Assembly: GCF_000238775.2 (NCBI RefSeq)
Contig: NZ_AFEJ02000001.1
Coordinates: forward strand, 2,294,001 to 2,358,000
Reading direction: 5' to 3'
Origin: Acaryochloris sp. CCMEE 5410
GTDB taxonomy: Bacteria > Cyanobacteriota > Cyanobacteriia > Thermosynechococcales > Thermosynechococcaceae
DNA: 64,000 nucleotides
The notes under the pieces are model-generated. The model saw nothing but the letters and a program-made list of their open reading frames with translations. It did no database searches and was not told the origin of the DNA. Made by a program: the position numbers and the translations under genes. Below, piece after piece: positions 44,870-53,606 of the stretch (the first letter of the stretch is position 1; every line of letters starts with the position of its first letter).

Positions 44870-45160
44870 TTACTTGTAATTAAAATTGCCGACTACGGGA
44901 AAGTTGTATACCAAGTCGTCACTGAGCAGGTAGTCATATTTATCAAAGTCTAAATGGTGTTCTGTGCTTCGAAAATAGTGACTATATTGGTAAAAACCAG
45001 GTCCCGGATAATAGTTCGGATAGTACTGAGTCACCGGGGAAAAGACGATCACTGGCACATCTTGACCAATGGGCACCCCAAAGAAAGACTGAGTCTGAGC
45101 CTGGGCAGGTAGAATACTCAACCCTGTGATAACTGTCGTTAAAAATATCGTAGATTTCAT
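44870..45160 (-). CDS. Small exported protein, cassette B gene 4
   Basis: Paralogue of 41038-41328, 96 residues, with a signal peptide (MKSTIFLTTVITGLSILPAQ). The mature sequence is almost the same, with Lys in place of Arg in FDKYDY. AGGAG precedes the start. The few changes between the copies are conservative, so both copies seem to be kept functional or homogenised by gene conversion. Confidence 0.75.
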   Translation of the reverse strand: MKSTIFLTTVITGLSILPAQAQTQSFFGVPIGQDVPVIVFSPVTQYYPNYYPGPGFYQYSHYFRSTEHHLDFDKYDYLLSDDLVYNFPVVGNFNYK

Positions 45161-45314
45161 CGTTAAATCTCCTAGCAACAACTGTCCTGGAGTAGGGTTT
45201 TCAGAAAACACTGAAGGGTTAGAAGAGTGATCTTCCCTAGCAGCTCGCTGAGGTCAGCACACTGAATCGCCATAGATGTAGAGACTATTGGGTATCCAGG
45301 CAGTCAACTAGCAC

Positions 45315-45692
45315 TTAAAAACTAAAATCGACAGTGTGGTCAACAGCGTAGTCTGAATAGTCATACGCTTCAAAAAGCCGAGTACGTTCAATTCTTCTGC
45401 GATGCCCCGTTTCTACTGCCTGACTCTTAGCTGAGTTGATATAGGTATAGGTTTGCTCTTGGGTTACACCATTCACTGTGGACGAAGAACGGGTTGTTGT
45501 ACGCTCATCCGACGTATTGAGAGAAACACCAATGGACTGATCATCCTGGGTTTGTTGGCCTGTAATTTCTCTAATATGGCGTCCACCCGACGAGTTCTGA
45601 AACGTCATCACGTGCACTATCTGGGCATAGCAAGGTGATGTACTGAAAACGGCATAGGCCACAGCACCATAAAGTGTTAGTTTCAGTTGCAT
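45315..45692 (-). CDS. Small exported protein, cassette B gene 3
   Basis: Paralogue of 41511-41889, 125 residues. The signal peptide differs at several positions (MQLKLTLYGAVAYAVFSTSP), while the mature part differs at only two (Arg for Leu in DERTTTR, Thr for Met in AVETGHR). GGAGGG lies eight bases before ATG 45692; a TTG one codon earlier also opens the frame. It has the same C-terminal end as copy A. Confidence 0.75.
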   Translation of the reverse strand: MQLKLTLYGAVAYAVFSTSPCYAQIVHVMTFQNSSGGRHIREITGQQTQDDQSIGVSLNTSDERTTTRSSSTVNGVTQEQTYTYINSAKSQAVETGHRRRIERTRLFEAYDYSDYAVDHTVDFSF

Positions 45693-45911
45693 CAATCATG
45701 CCCTCCTTATTCGGGGTGCCTGTCCGAGACATTTCAATCCCGGGAGCTGAAGTCAGTCATATATGGCTGGCTTAATCACAGACTATAAAAGTCTTTCTTT
45801 AGCGCTGGAAATACTATCAAGCCAGAAATTCACAGCAATGCTTTTTGGTCTGATTAGGTCACAACAGAGAATCAAAGTAGGCAACACACAGTGTTATCCC
45901 CTGAATCGACA

Positions 45912-46652
45912 TTAAAGCAACTCTTTAGCCGTCAATCGTTGAGGCCCTTGAACAGCAGGCAACTCCGAAGCTGAGTTAGGTAATGCTGTCTTGAGTTGTG
46001 GCTCCGATGGGGATGGGGTCTGCGCTTGAGGTGGATTCTGTGGACTATTGCCATACTCTCGCACCGTAGGCGTTGGAGCGGGTTGCTGCCCTTGCAATGA
46101 AACCGGAGTCGATGCTGGACGATTCGAGGCAGAAGGAGAGGGCTGAGGAATCGCAGCTTGACGAACTGTCACAGGTGGACAGTCAACATTAGCCACTTCC
46201 ATCAGCGCTGTATAGCTGACATCAATACCTGCTTTAACCATTTTGGAATAGTTACTGATTAATAAAAAACAGGTTTCAAGCTTCGCTTTCCCTAATTGAT
46301 TCTTGGCGTACTGCTTACAGGTATCCATCCCAAAAGAATGGGTATAGGTAATCGCACCTCCAACCGTACCGGTATCAAAGGGACCTACACCACTACCATA
46401 GGCTGACACGCTTAAACCATTACTGGTACAGTCTGCTATGCCATTGCCAACAACACTGCGGCCTAAGGTTGTACTGTTGACCTGAGTATTTACTAATGAG
46501 CCCTGCTGATCAAGGCTGACTTCAGGGTTAGCTGTTGATTGGGAGTTGTTAGGTACTGTGATGTTATTTGTCGTTTGGGCTAAAACTGAGCCAGATGACA
46601 ATGTCAACATTCCCACAACCGATGTACTCAACAGCCCAAGACGATAACGCAT
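45912..46652 (-). CDS. Exported protein with Pro-rich tail, cassette B gene 2
   Basis: Paralogue of 42149-42874, 246 residues, with the same signal peptide (MRYRLGLLSTSVVGMLTLSS) and Cys-containing core. Differences are a five-residue insertion (STPVS) in the Pro-rich tail and scattered changes such as Ser for Asn in PEVSLDQ. An AGGAG site precedes ATG 46652. Confidence 0.75.
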   Translation of the reverse strand: MRYRLGLLSTSVVGMLTLSSGSVLAQTTNNITVPNNSQSTANPEVSLDQQGSLVNTQVNSTTLGRSVVGNGIADCTSNGLSVSAYGSGVGPFDTGTVGGAITYTHSFGMDTCKQYAKNQLGKAKLETCFLLISNYSKMVKAGIDVSYTALMEVANVDCPPVTVRQAAIPQPSPSASNRPASTPVSLQGQQPAPTPTVREYGNSPQNPPQAQTPSPSEPQLKTALPNSASELPAVQGPQRLTAKELL

Positions 46653-46677
46653 GATTAATTCTCCTGAGCTGAGCAAA

Positions 46678-46702
46678 GGGGCAACAGCTTAGCTGCTGCC
46701 CC
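46678..46702 (-). terminator. Hairpin between genes 1 and 2 of cassette B
   Basis: Identical to the cassette A hairpin at 42900-42924: 11 bp stem, 3-base loop, short U run on the minus strand. Its exact conservation fits a functional attenuator or terminator after the first gene. Confidence 0.7.
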
Positions 46703-46740
46703 TTGTTTGTTTGGCTTAGATATGAAGCAGCTAGCTTGAT

Positions 46741-47190
46741 TTAGAAGCTGAAGCTAGAGCCAACGGTGTGAGTCTTGTCGATGCCATCAAAGTGATAGCT
46801 CTCATGAACATGAACGTTAGTGTCTTTTTTGAATGCACCGTACTCTTTGGACCAGCTAGAAGAAGTGGCAACAGAGTAATCTGTTTCAGAAAATAGGCCG
46901 TTGTTTGTAGTCGTAGACTTCTTACAACCCCAACCACAGTATTGAGTCTGAGTAGTCGTGCTACCGTCTTGGGTTGTGGTAACACCGACAGATACCTTGC
47001 TGGCATCAGCTCCAGCAGAACGAATACCGCCGTACCATTCTTTCACTTTAATATTGGTGTGAGAATAACCATTCTTGATATCACGAATGGAGAAGCTGTT
47101 GGAAACACTAGCAGAACCTGCAAAGGCAGGAGCAGCAGCTAAACCCAAGAAAAGAGCAGAGCAAAGGGGTAGAAGGCGTTGAGCTTTCAT
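46741..47190 (-). CDS. Exported protein, cassette B gene 1 (probable major product)
   Basis: Paralogue of 42963-43412, 149 residues, with an identical signal peptide (MKAQRLLPLCSALFLGLAAA). The first 45 mature residues and the last 15 are nearly unchanged. The middle differs, including the residues around the Cys pair (YCGWGCKK here, YCGRNCRK in copy A) and the following segment (SSSWSKEYGAFKKDTNVHVH). This concentration of changes in one block of the most exposed-looking gene suggests diversification. GAGG precedes ATG 47190. Confidence 0.75.
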   Translation of the reverse strand: MKAQRLLPLCSALFLGLAAAPAFAGSASVSNSFSIRDIKNGYSHTNIKVKEWYGGIRSAGADASKVSVGVTTTQDGSTTTQTQYCGWGCKKSTTTNNGLFSETDYSVATSSSWSKEYGAFKKDTNVHVHESYHFDGIDKTHTVGSSFSF

Positions 47191-47283
47191 ATTAAACCTC
47201 ACTAAGGTGAATAAATTTTTAGAGATCAAAGCAATCGGGGCTGCACACCAACAAAATAGGCAATCATTCCTGCTTAGTTTCAT

Positions 47284-47328
47284 TCAAATATTTGAGAAGC
47301 AGTTCATCACAACGCTTCAAATATTTGA
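47284..47328. promoter_or_regulatory. Paired palindromes TCAAATATTTGA upstream of cassette B
   Basis: TCAAATATTTGA occurs at 47284-47295 and 47317-47328, with the same spacing and position as in cassette A. The surrounding 440 bp non-coding block is almost identical between copies, whereas the spacers inside the cassettes are not. This supports a regulatory role or a recent conversion tract. Confidence 0.6.
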
Positions 47329-47632
47329 TAAACAAGCAAAAGAAACAAAGAAAACTCATGACTCTTTTATTTCTTTCTAGATTGTTTAGTCAGGAATGAT
47401 TGGGCCTACAGCTACTAAACACTGTAATTACAATAACCACTCTGAGAAGATTCTCAGGATTCTCTAAGTATTCCTTAAGTGAATAAAAAAGATGCTTATA
47501 TTTTATTGTTTTCAGAAATAATAATGATATGATAATAAGTTTTATCTTAAAATTTATTAGAGTAAAAATACTTTTAATGACCTAATTATAACCATCAATT
47601 ACCATGTAATGCAACCCACAAAATATGACTTT

Positions 47633-48051
47633 TACTCGTCAACATACAGAAGGTATTCCAGAAGAATTATCTCCAAAAAGCCTACAGTACCTAAGAGAAT
47701 ATATAAATTATTTCCTAAAAGATTATATGAAGAAAATTGAAATTCAGAACATAAAAAGACCTACGACCTCACCATAACTGACATGATATGACGAGGAAAT
47801 CATATTTTCTTCTCTAAAAGAAGTCTGCCGTAACTGGATACCTTTTAGTCGTTCAACCGACCTGAAAAGTTCTCGACTAAAGACGAATGTTGATATCCCT
47901 CTCCTGATCATTAGAGAGCGTCAATCCTAGCTATGGGGCTTGCTTGCATGACCTGCTTACGGTCACCTACCATAACGAGCTAAACTGCTGTCTATGGGCA
48001 AGCCGTTACTGTTCAATGGTTTGCGCGTTGTTCTCTTTGCCACCCAACCCC
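47633..48051. other. Region between cassette B and argB
   Basis: 419 bp. The part to about 47875 is a diverged counterpart of the sequence after copy A (shared stretches such as ATGAAGAAAATT and AGTCGTTCAA). An open frame joins argB from 47944, but the start of ArgB is placed at 48052. No other feature seen. Confidence 0.5.
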
Positions 48052-48906
48052 ATGTTTAACGCTAGCGATCGCGTCCAAGTATTAAGTGAAGCGCTTCCTT
48101 ATATTCAATCCTTTGCTGGACGCACAATCGTCGTTAAGTATGGTGGGGCCGCGATGAAAGATAGCGCCCTCAAAGCCACAGTGATTCGAGATGTAGTGTT
48201 TATGGCTTGTGTTGGGCTGCGCCCTGTTGTAGTGCATGGAGGGGGGCCGGAAATCAATCTGTGGCTGGAAAAACTCGGGATTGAACCCCAATTTATGAAT
48301 GGTTTGCGCGTCACCGATGCTCCCACTATGGATGTGGTGGAGATGGTGTTAGTGGGACGGGTGAATAAAGAGCTGGTCTCTCTGATTAACCAAGCGGGTG
48401 GATCAGCGGTTGGAGTCTGTGGTAAGGATGGGAAATTATTGATGGCCCGTCCCCAAGGAGAATCAGGAATTGGGTTTGTGGGAGAAGTCGCTACAGTCAA
48501 CCCTCAACTCATTAATAACCTTCTAGACGGGGGACATATTCCGATTGTGTCCAGTGTAGCGACGGATGAAGAAGGTCAAGTGTATAACATTAATGCGGAT
48601 ACGGTGGCTGGTGAGCTGGCAGCTGCTCTGGATGCAGAGAAACTCATTCTGCTGACGGATACGCCAGGGATTCTCCAGGATTACCAAGACCCTACTTCCT
48701 TGATTCACAAACTAGATATTCGCCAAGCCCGCCATTTAATTACAGAAAAGGTCGTAGCAGGCGGGATGATTCCGAAAGTGACCTGCTGTATTCGCTCTTT
48801 AGCTCAGGGGATTCAAGCAGCCCATATTATTGATGGTCGGGTGCCTCATGCATTGTTGCTAGAAATTTTTACTGATGCTGGGATTGGGTCAATGATCACC
48901 GCCTGA
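48052..48906 (+). CDS. argB: Acetylglutamate kinase
   Basis: ArgB phosphorylates N-acetyl-L-glutamate, the second and controlled step of arginine synthesis; in cyanobacteria it is relieved from arginine inhibition by the PII protein. The product (284 residues) has the amino-acid kinase motifs [14 protein letters not shown] and [20 protein letters not shown], then [20 protein letters not shown] and [20 protein letters not shown], and the C-terminal [20 protein letters not shown]. The frame is open from 47944, but [18 protein letters not shown] at 48052 is the usual family start. Confidence 0.96.
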   Translation: MFNASDRVQVLSEALPYIQSFAGRTIVVKYGGAAMKDSALKATVIRDVVFMACVGLRPVVVHGGGPEINLWLEKLGIEPQFMNGLRVTDAPTMDVVEMVLVGRVNKELVSLINQAGGSAVGVCGKDGKLLMARPQGESGIGFVGEVATVNPQLINNLLDGGHIPIVSSVATDEEGQVYNINADTVAGELAAALDAEKLILLTDTPGILQDYQDPTSLIHKLDIRQARHLITEKVVAGGMIPKVTCCIRSLAQGIQAAHIIDGRVPHALLLEIFTDAGIGSMITA

Positions 48907-49034
48907 GGCGTCTTATCCACTTCACACCTATCACACCTAAAATTAATTTCTACCTATGCCTTTATCCCTTTGAATATGTTGCTCACCCTCTTCTGTCTAG
49001 TGGCTGAGCCTCAGTGAATCAGGACTGTCCTACT

Positions 49035-49742
49035 GTGCGTTTCGATATTGTCACCTTATTTCCAGAGTTTTTTACCTCTCCTCTCAATACCAGTCTGTTA
49101 GGGAAAGCCCTTGCGAATGGGATTGCGGAAGTTCATCTTACAAATCCTCGGGATTTCACCACGGATAAGCATCATCGGGTTGATGATGAAGTCTATGGGG
49201 GCGGAGTCGGTATGTTGATGAAGCCCGAACCTATCTTTGCGGCTGTGGAGTCTTTGCCCTGTTTGCCTCGCCGCCAGATTGTCTTGTTCACCCCCCAGGG
49301 GCGCCCCATGGATCAACCGCTATTTCATGAACTCGCGAATCATTACGATCAGCTCGTGATGATTTGCGGCCATTACGAAGGGGTCGATGAGCGAGTAGCT
49401 GAACATTTAGTCACCCAAGAGCTGTCTCTCGGAGATTTTGTGCTGACCTGTGGTGAGATTCCAGCGCTAACCCTTTTAAATGGGGTAATTCGTTTGCGAC
49501 CGGGCACGGTCGGCAAGGTCGAGTCTTTAAAGAAAGAGAGTTTTGAAACTGAGTTACTCGATTATCCGCAATATACTCGACCCGCTGAGTTTCGGGGATG
49601 GCAGGTCCCTTCTGTACTACGATCTGGCAACCATGCGCTGATTGAGCAGTGGCGACAGGAACAGCAGATCCAGCGAACTCGCGATCGCAGGCCGGATTTG
49701 TACCAAAAATGGCTCCAAAAATCAGAGGCCCCAGATCCTTAA
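49035..49742 (+). CDS. trmD: tRNA (guanine-37-N1)-methyltransferase
   Basis: TrmD methylates G37 next to the anticodon using S-adenosylmethionine and prevents frameshifting. The 235-residue product has the SPOUT/trefoil-knot motifs: RFDIVTLFPEFFTSPLNTSL at the start, then DEVYGGGVGMLMKPEP, VMICGHYEGVDERV and LSLGDFVLTCGEIPAL. The GTG at 49035 gives the canonical N-terminus; another GTG at 49014 would add seven residues. The 3' end overlaps the convergent rnhB by four bases. Confidence 0.95.
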   Translation: MRFDIVTLFPEFFTSPLNTSLLGKALANGIAEVHLTNPRDFTTDKHHRVDDEVYGGGVGMLMKPEPIFAAVESLPCLPRRQIVLFTPQGRPMDQPLFHELANHYDQLVMICGHYEGVDERVAEHLVTQELSLGDFVLTCGEIPALTLLNGVIRLRPGTVGKVESLKKESFETELLDYPQYTRPAEFRGWQVPSVLRSGNHALIEQWRQEQQIQRTRDRRPDLYQKWLQKSEAPDP

Positions 49743-50335
49743 TCTGGAAGTAAACTGACCTGACAAGGGGCAAAGGACAATCGATGTTGGCGCGTTGGTC
49801 CTAATTCTCGCAACGCTTGCCGATGTGTAGCGCTGCCATAGCCCTTATTCGACGCCAAATCATATCCAGGATAGCGCTGATCTAAACGGACAATCAGTTG
49901 ATCACGCCAGACTTTGGCAAGGATGCTTGCCGCTGCGATCGCAGGTTCGGATTGATCCCCCTTAACGACCGTTCTTTGCGGTACCGGTAAATTCGGAATC
50001 CGTTGATTTCCATCGACTAAGCAAAACTGAGGAGTAGATGGTAAACCCAGCACAGCCCGCCGCATGGCCAGTAAACTGGCCTGCAAAATGTTGAGGCGAT
50101 CAATCTCATATACTGACGCCATCCCCACCCTAAACCCCATTGCCACCTCTCGGATTTGGTTCATCAATATCATCCGACGCCGTGGCGATAGTTTCTTACT
50201 ATCCGTCATCCCTTGGGCCACTAACTGCTCAATGGCCCCATCAGAGAGGATGACGGTAGCCGCTACAACAGGGCCAAACAATGCCCCTCTACCGACTTCA
50301 TCAACACCTGCAATCTGCTCAGAGGCATAATCCAT
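49739..50335 (-). CDS. rnhB: Ribonuclease HII
   Basis: RNase HII removes ribonucleotides embedded in DNA and RNA of RNA-DNA hybrids. The 198-residue product has the catalytic pattern: IAGVDEVGRGALFGPVVAAT with Asp-Glu, then CLVDGNQRIP and SIYEID-type middle parts, and LASNKGYGSATHRQALRELG near the end. Length is normal. It converges with trmD with a four-base overlap. Confidence 0.95.
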   Translation of the reverse strand: MDYASEQIAGVDEVGRGALFGPVVAATVILSDGAIEQLVAQGMTDSKKLSPRRRMILMNQIREVAMGFRVGMASVYEIDRLNILQASLLAMRRAVLGLPSTPQFCLVDGNQRIPNLPVPQRTVVKGDQSEPAIAAASILAKVWRDQLIVRLDQRYPGYDLASNKGYGSATHRQALRELGPTRQHRLSFAPCQVSLLPD

Positions 50336-50561
50336 GCTTCACATGCGTACGAGTCCCCACACCACTATAGGGTCAAAGCTGATCAGCCCTGGGTTGATTT
50401 CCAGTTCTAGGACCAGGATCGAGGCAATACCAAGACCGCATCACTTACAGCCAGTGTTGGGGATTTAACATTGCTCAGCGAATGGATGGACATAACTCCA
50501 ACAAACTGCTTTTCTAAAACTAAGCCTTCTTCATCACGATCTATCAGTGAGGACTTCACTC

Positions 50562-50978
50562 ATGTCTCAATCTGCAAATGTTGTCAAACTCCTAAAGATC
50601 TTAATTGGTGTAGCCTGGCTAGATGGCACCGTTCAGCAAGCAGAACAAGTCTATCTACGCAAGATTGCCCATAATAAAGGTGTGGAAGAAGATCCAGAAC
50701 TACGCCCCTGGCTCTACGGATTACGGTCTGTGACCAAAGAAGAATGCTATGCCTGGGTAGAAGATTATTTAGGGAAAAAACCTAAGTCAGCCGCATATCA
50801 ACAACTCTTAGAAGACTTAAGTGGCCTAATCTATAGCGATGGCGAAGTAGCCCAAGAAGAAGCAAAATTTTTAACCCAATTACAACAACTCGATCCCAGT
50901 AATACTGATACCCCTCAATTTCGGGAATCCGTCACCCAAGCGGTCCAAAAGCTTTATCAAAGATGGATTAGTAACTAA
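50562..50978 (+). CDS. TerB-family protein
   Basis: The 138-residue product belongs to the all-helical TerB/TerD-associated family (tellurite-resistance B-like), found in many cyanobacteria, with unknown function and a likely metal-binding role. The core is visible: KILIGVAWLDGTVQQAEQVY and LIYSDGEVAQEEAKFLTQLQ, two acidic DG-type repeats. ATG 50562 (MSQSANVVKLLK) is preferred over 50547. It stands alone between rnhB and a 600 bp gap. Confidence 0.82.
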   Translation: MSQSANVVKLLKILIGVAWLDGTVQQAEQVYLRKIAHNKGVEEDPELRPWLYGLRSVTKEECYAWVEDYLGKKPKSAAYQQLLEDLSGLIYSDGEVAQEEAKFLTQLQQLDPSNTDTPQFRESVTQAVQKLYQRWISN

Positions 50979-51579
50979 TCACGGTTGTCCACGGTTGTCC
51001 TTGGCCTCTAGCATAATCAGGAGCATCTGGGGATGGGCGAGTCGTTCTGCGAGAGCCATATCCCCACAGTTCTTGAGTCATACATACCCTCCAGATGGTT
51101 GATCCATCAGCAACTTCATCCGTGATCATTCGACATGCAGCAATAGATACATCGACGTTTTTTTGTATCCAAAATCACAGTTTCAGCTTATTCACCGAAA
51201 AAATTAAATAAATCTGCTAGAACACGATGCTCTTCATAAGTTAGACGTATTTATATCTGGAAAAGCTTTGAAACTAACTACAAATTCTTGCGGATAAATT
51301 GTTGGTACCGATACTTGTCAGCCCAACAACTTACCCACAAAGCATTGTAGGTATTGACTTTTAAATACTCTATTGCAAATCCAGCAATTATGTGACTTAG
51401 ATCACATAGTGAATTCTTTTCTCGCGGTTAAATAATTAAAATCAGCGTGTGAATCTCTTCGATATCTGCAATAAACTCAAGGTTATTCACTTCAATTGAT
51501 CTCATTATTTTCAATCATTACTTATTCTTTGGCTTTTCAACTTCAACTTATTTACATGGAGCGCAAATAGCGTAAAGTC
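50979..51579. other. AT-rich intergenic region with a CRP-type site
   Basis: 601 bp without a supported gene. The tail of the TerB gene is followed by a short duplication (CACGGTTGTCC twice, near 50982-51000). The CRP-like site at 51390-51407 is listed separately. A short minus-strand open frame (51511-51759) overlaps the methyltransferase start and is not credible. Confidence 0.5.
51390..51407. promoter_or_regulatory. cAMP receptor protein-type binding site
   Basis: ATGTGACTTAGATCACAT contains TGTGA-N6-TCACA, a perfect match to the CRP consensus used by cyanobacterial SyCRP1-type regulators, with symmetric flanking A/T. It lies about 173 bp upstream of the methyltransferase start, in a long AT-rich intergenic region, and could activate that gene. 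The link to the gene is inferred. Confidence 0.6.
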
Positions 51580-52479
51580 ATGGTTCTGAGTGCAGTATCT
51601 TCCTCCACAAAACTTCCTTTTTTTAGTGCTCATATAGCCATTACTCAAAACAGTGATGGAATTTGGGCCGCTCCGATTCAAACTAGTCCTGCGATAGAAG
51701 CCAACAGTGTTTATTTCGGTCATCCAGAATGGGCAAAAGGCTACTTCGATTCTTGCCACCGCGATCAGGTCTTTCGGGAACGATGGTTATCCGTGATGGG
51801 CAGTTGGGATGACAAGGTTGTCGTCGATATTGGGTGTGGACCTGGCAACCTCTATGCCTCCATCGGCGGTTCTCCCCGCACCATCATTGGGGTCGATGTT
51901 GCTGAAGGGGGCCTCAAAATGGCAGCTCAGATCGGCTATACCCCGGTTCTTGCCGATGCTCACGATCTACCCTTCGTGTCTGAATTTGCAGATATCGTTG
52001 CTTTGAATGCAACCCTGCATCATTGTGAAGATATGCCAACGGTCTTGGCTGAAGCCGCTCGACTGGTAAAACCAGGGGGGCTCCTAATTGTAGATCATGA
52101 TCCCCAGCGCTCTGCTTGGAACTATCAAGGTCTTGCCCTGATGTTTTATAAAATGCGGCTGCCCATTTATCGGTTCTTTCTCCGCAATCTTCATATCGAT
52201 TCAGAAGAACGCCTCACTGCTTTGAAAACGGAAATTCATCATCGCCCCGGTGATGGTGTGACAGCTGAATTCTTTACCCAAACACTCCAGCCCAAAGGGT
52301 TTCAGGTCAATTTATTCCCTCATAACCAAACCGTGGGTGCAGATATTCTCAAAGGGGTACAAGGGGAATTTCCCCATTGGCGCTATGGGCTAGGACAGCG
52401 ACTGTCGGGCATCGATTCCCGCTCTCCTGAAGCAGCTTTGTCACTCTTGGTCGTGGCTCAAAAATCCCAGCAAGACTAA
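51580..52479 (+). CDS. Class I SAM-dependent methyltransferase
   Basis: This 299-residue methyltransferase has an N-terminal extension of about 80 residues before the Rossmann domain. SAM-binding motif I is VVVDIGCGPGNLYASIGG, motif II VDVAEGGLKMA, then VLADAHDLPFVSEFADIVAL and EAARLVKPGGLLIVDHDPQR. The substrate is unknown; the layout resembles UbiE/Methyltransf_11 enzymes. The start is ATG 51580, with no strong ribosome binding site. The gene faces a long upstream region with a CRP-type site. Confidence 0.88.
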   Translation: MVLSAVSSSTKLPFFSAHIAITQNSDGIWAAPIQTSPAIEANSVYFGHPEWAKGYFDSCHRDQVFRERWLSVMGSWDDKVVVDIGCGPGNLYASIGGSPRTIIGVDVAEGGLKMAAQIGYTPVLADAHDLPFVSEFADIVALNATLHHCEDMPTVLAEAARLVKPGGLLIVDHDPQRSAWNYQGLALMFYKMRLPIYRFFLRNLHIDSEERLTALKTEIHHRPGDGVTAEFFTQTLQPKGFQVNLFPHNQTVGADILKGVQGEFPHWRYGLGQRLSGIDSRSPEAALSLLVVAQKSQQD

Positions 52480-52525
52480 TAAGTTAGTTAATCAAAAATT
52501 ATTGATGCTTACAAATATTATCAGA

Positions 52526-53509
52526 CTATTTTTTAGCCTCATAATGTTCGTAAGCATCAATAATTTTTGACACTAAAGGATTGCGAACAATGTCGCCTTT
52601 GCCTAAGTGACAAAAGGAAATGCCTTCGATGGATGGCAGAATCTTTTGGGCAACCGCCAACCCTGAAGTTTGATGAGTGGGTAAATCAGATTGGGTGATA
52701 TCGCCTGTGATAACCATTCGCGAGTCCCTGCCTAGCCGGGTCAGCATCATTTTCATCTGGGCGGGCGTCGTGTTTTGCGCCTCATCAAGAATGACAAAGG
52801 CTCGGTTTAAGGTCCGTCCTCGCATATAGGCAAGGGGGGCAACTTCAATGGTGCCTCGCTCCATCAAGCTAGTAATTCGCTCTGCCTCAATCAACTCATA
52901 AAGGGCATCATAGAGAGGCCGCAAGTAGGGGTTCACTTTTTGCTGCAAATCTCCCGGCAGAAACCCGAGTTTTTCTCCGGCTTCAATAGCTGGGCGGGTC
53001 AGAATCAGCCGCTCATACTCATTGGCTAGCAGGGCTTGTACCGCTAGTACGGCAGCCAAATAAGTTTTCCCAGTACCAGCGGGACCAATCCCAAAGGTTA
53101 ACGTATATTTGCGAATGGCTTGGATGTACTGTCTCTGGCGAAGTGTTTTAGCCCGAATCTGCTCTCCTCGACGGGTCGTGGCTAAAATATCCTGCTGGAG
53201 GTCTTGCCATTCTTCTTGACGCTTGGTGTTGAGGACCTGGCGAGCAGCCATAATATCGACTGGCGAGATTGGTTGCCCGGTTTGCCAAGCCTCTTCTAGT
53301 AAATAAATCAGCTGCTGACAAAGTTGTGTTTGCTTATCCGTTCCAGAAATAAGGAGTTCTTGTCCTCGCAAAACCAATTGCGCCCCAGTTTGCTGAGCAA
53401 AGAGCTTTAAATTCCCTTGCTGCTCACCGGCTAGGGCAATTGCACTTTCTGGGGTGGGTAGCTGAAGCGTCAGTCCCATAATGACTTGAGATGAATAGGG
53501 GCGAGACAA
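52526..53509 (-). CDS. phoH: PhoH-like ATPase
   Basis: PhoH-family proteins are P-loop ATPases with roles in RNA metabolism or stress. The 327-residue product has the Walker A LTFGIGPAGTGKTYLAAVLA and Walker B AFVILDEAQNTTPAQMKMML, then RLGRDSRMVITGDITQSDLP, all typical. It is the third gene of the rpsP-KH-phoH run, an arrangement common in cyanobacteria that ties it to ribosome/RNA functions. Confidence 0.95.
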   Translation of the reverse strand: MSRPYSSQVIMGLTLQLPTPESAIALAGEQQGNLKLFAQQTGAQLVLRGQELLISGTDKQTQLCQQLIYLLEEAWQTGQPISPVDIMAARQVLNTKRQEEWQDLQQDILATTRRGEQIRAKTLRQRQYIQAIRKYTLTFGIGPAGTGKTYLAAVLAVQALLANEYERLILTRPAIEAGEKLGFLPGDLQQKVNPYLRPLYDALYELIEAERITSLMERGTIEVAPLAYMRGRTLNRAFVILDEAQNTTPAQMKMMLTRLGRDSRMVITGDITQSDLPTHQTSGLAVAQKILPSIEGISFCHLGKGDIVRNPLVSKIIDAYEHYEAKK

Positions 53510-53606
53510 ACGAAAACGAATCAGAAATTCTGATGTTGTGTCTATCAGTAGCCTTGAGCTTAAGACTACTCATAACAATAGATTCTTAACTGCGGAGCGC
53601 TTTTGC

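Larger units (their letters stand above)
44859..47632 (-). repeat. Four-gene exported-protein cassette, copy B
   Basis: Tandem copy of 41027-43853 with the same gene order and orientation, the same hairpin after gene 1 and the same paired palindromes. The copies differ by substitutions, a 15 bp insertion in gene 2 and unrelated spacers between genes 2 and 3 and between genes 3 and 4. Confidence 0.92.

Noticed and set aside
41027-47632. Duplicated cassette considered as a curli (csg) locus
   Set aside because: No CsgG-like pore, CsgE/F or curlin repeats are present; only the exported nature and the attenuator layout are similar.
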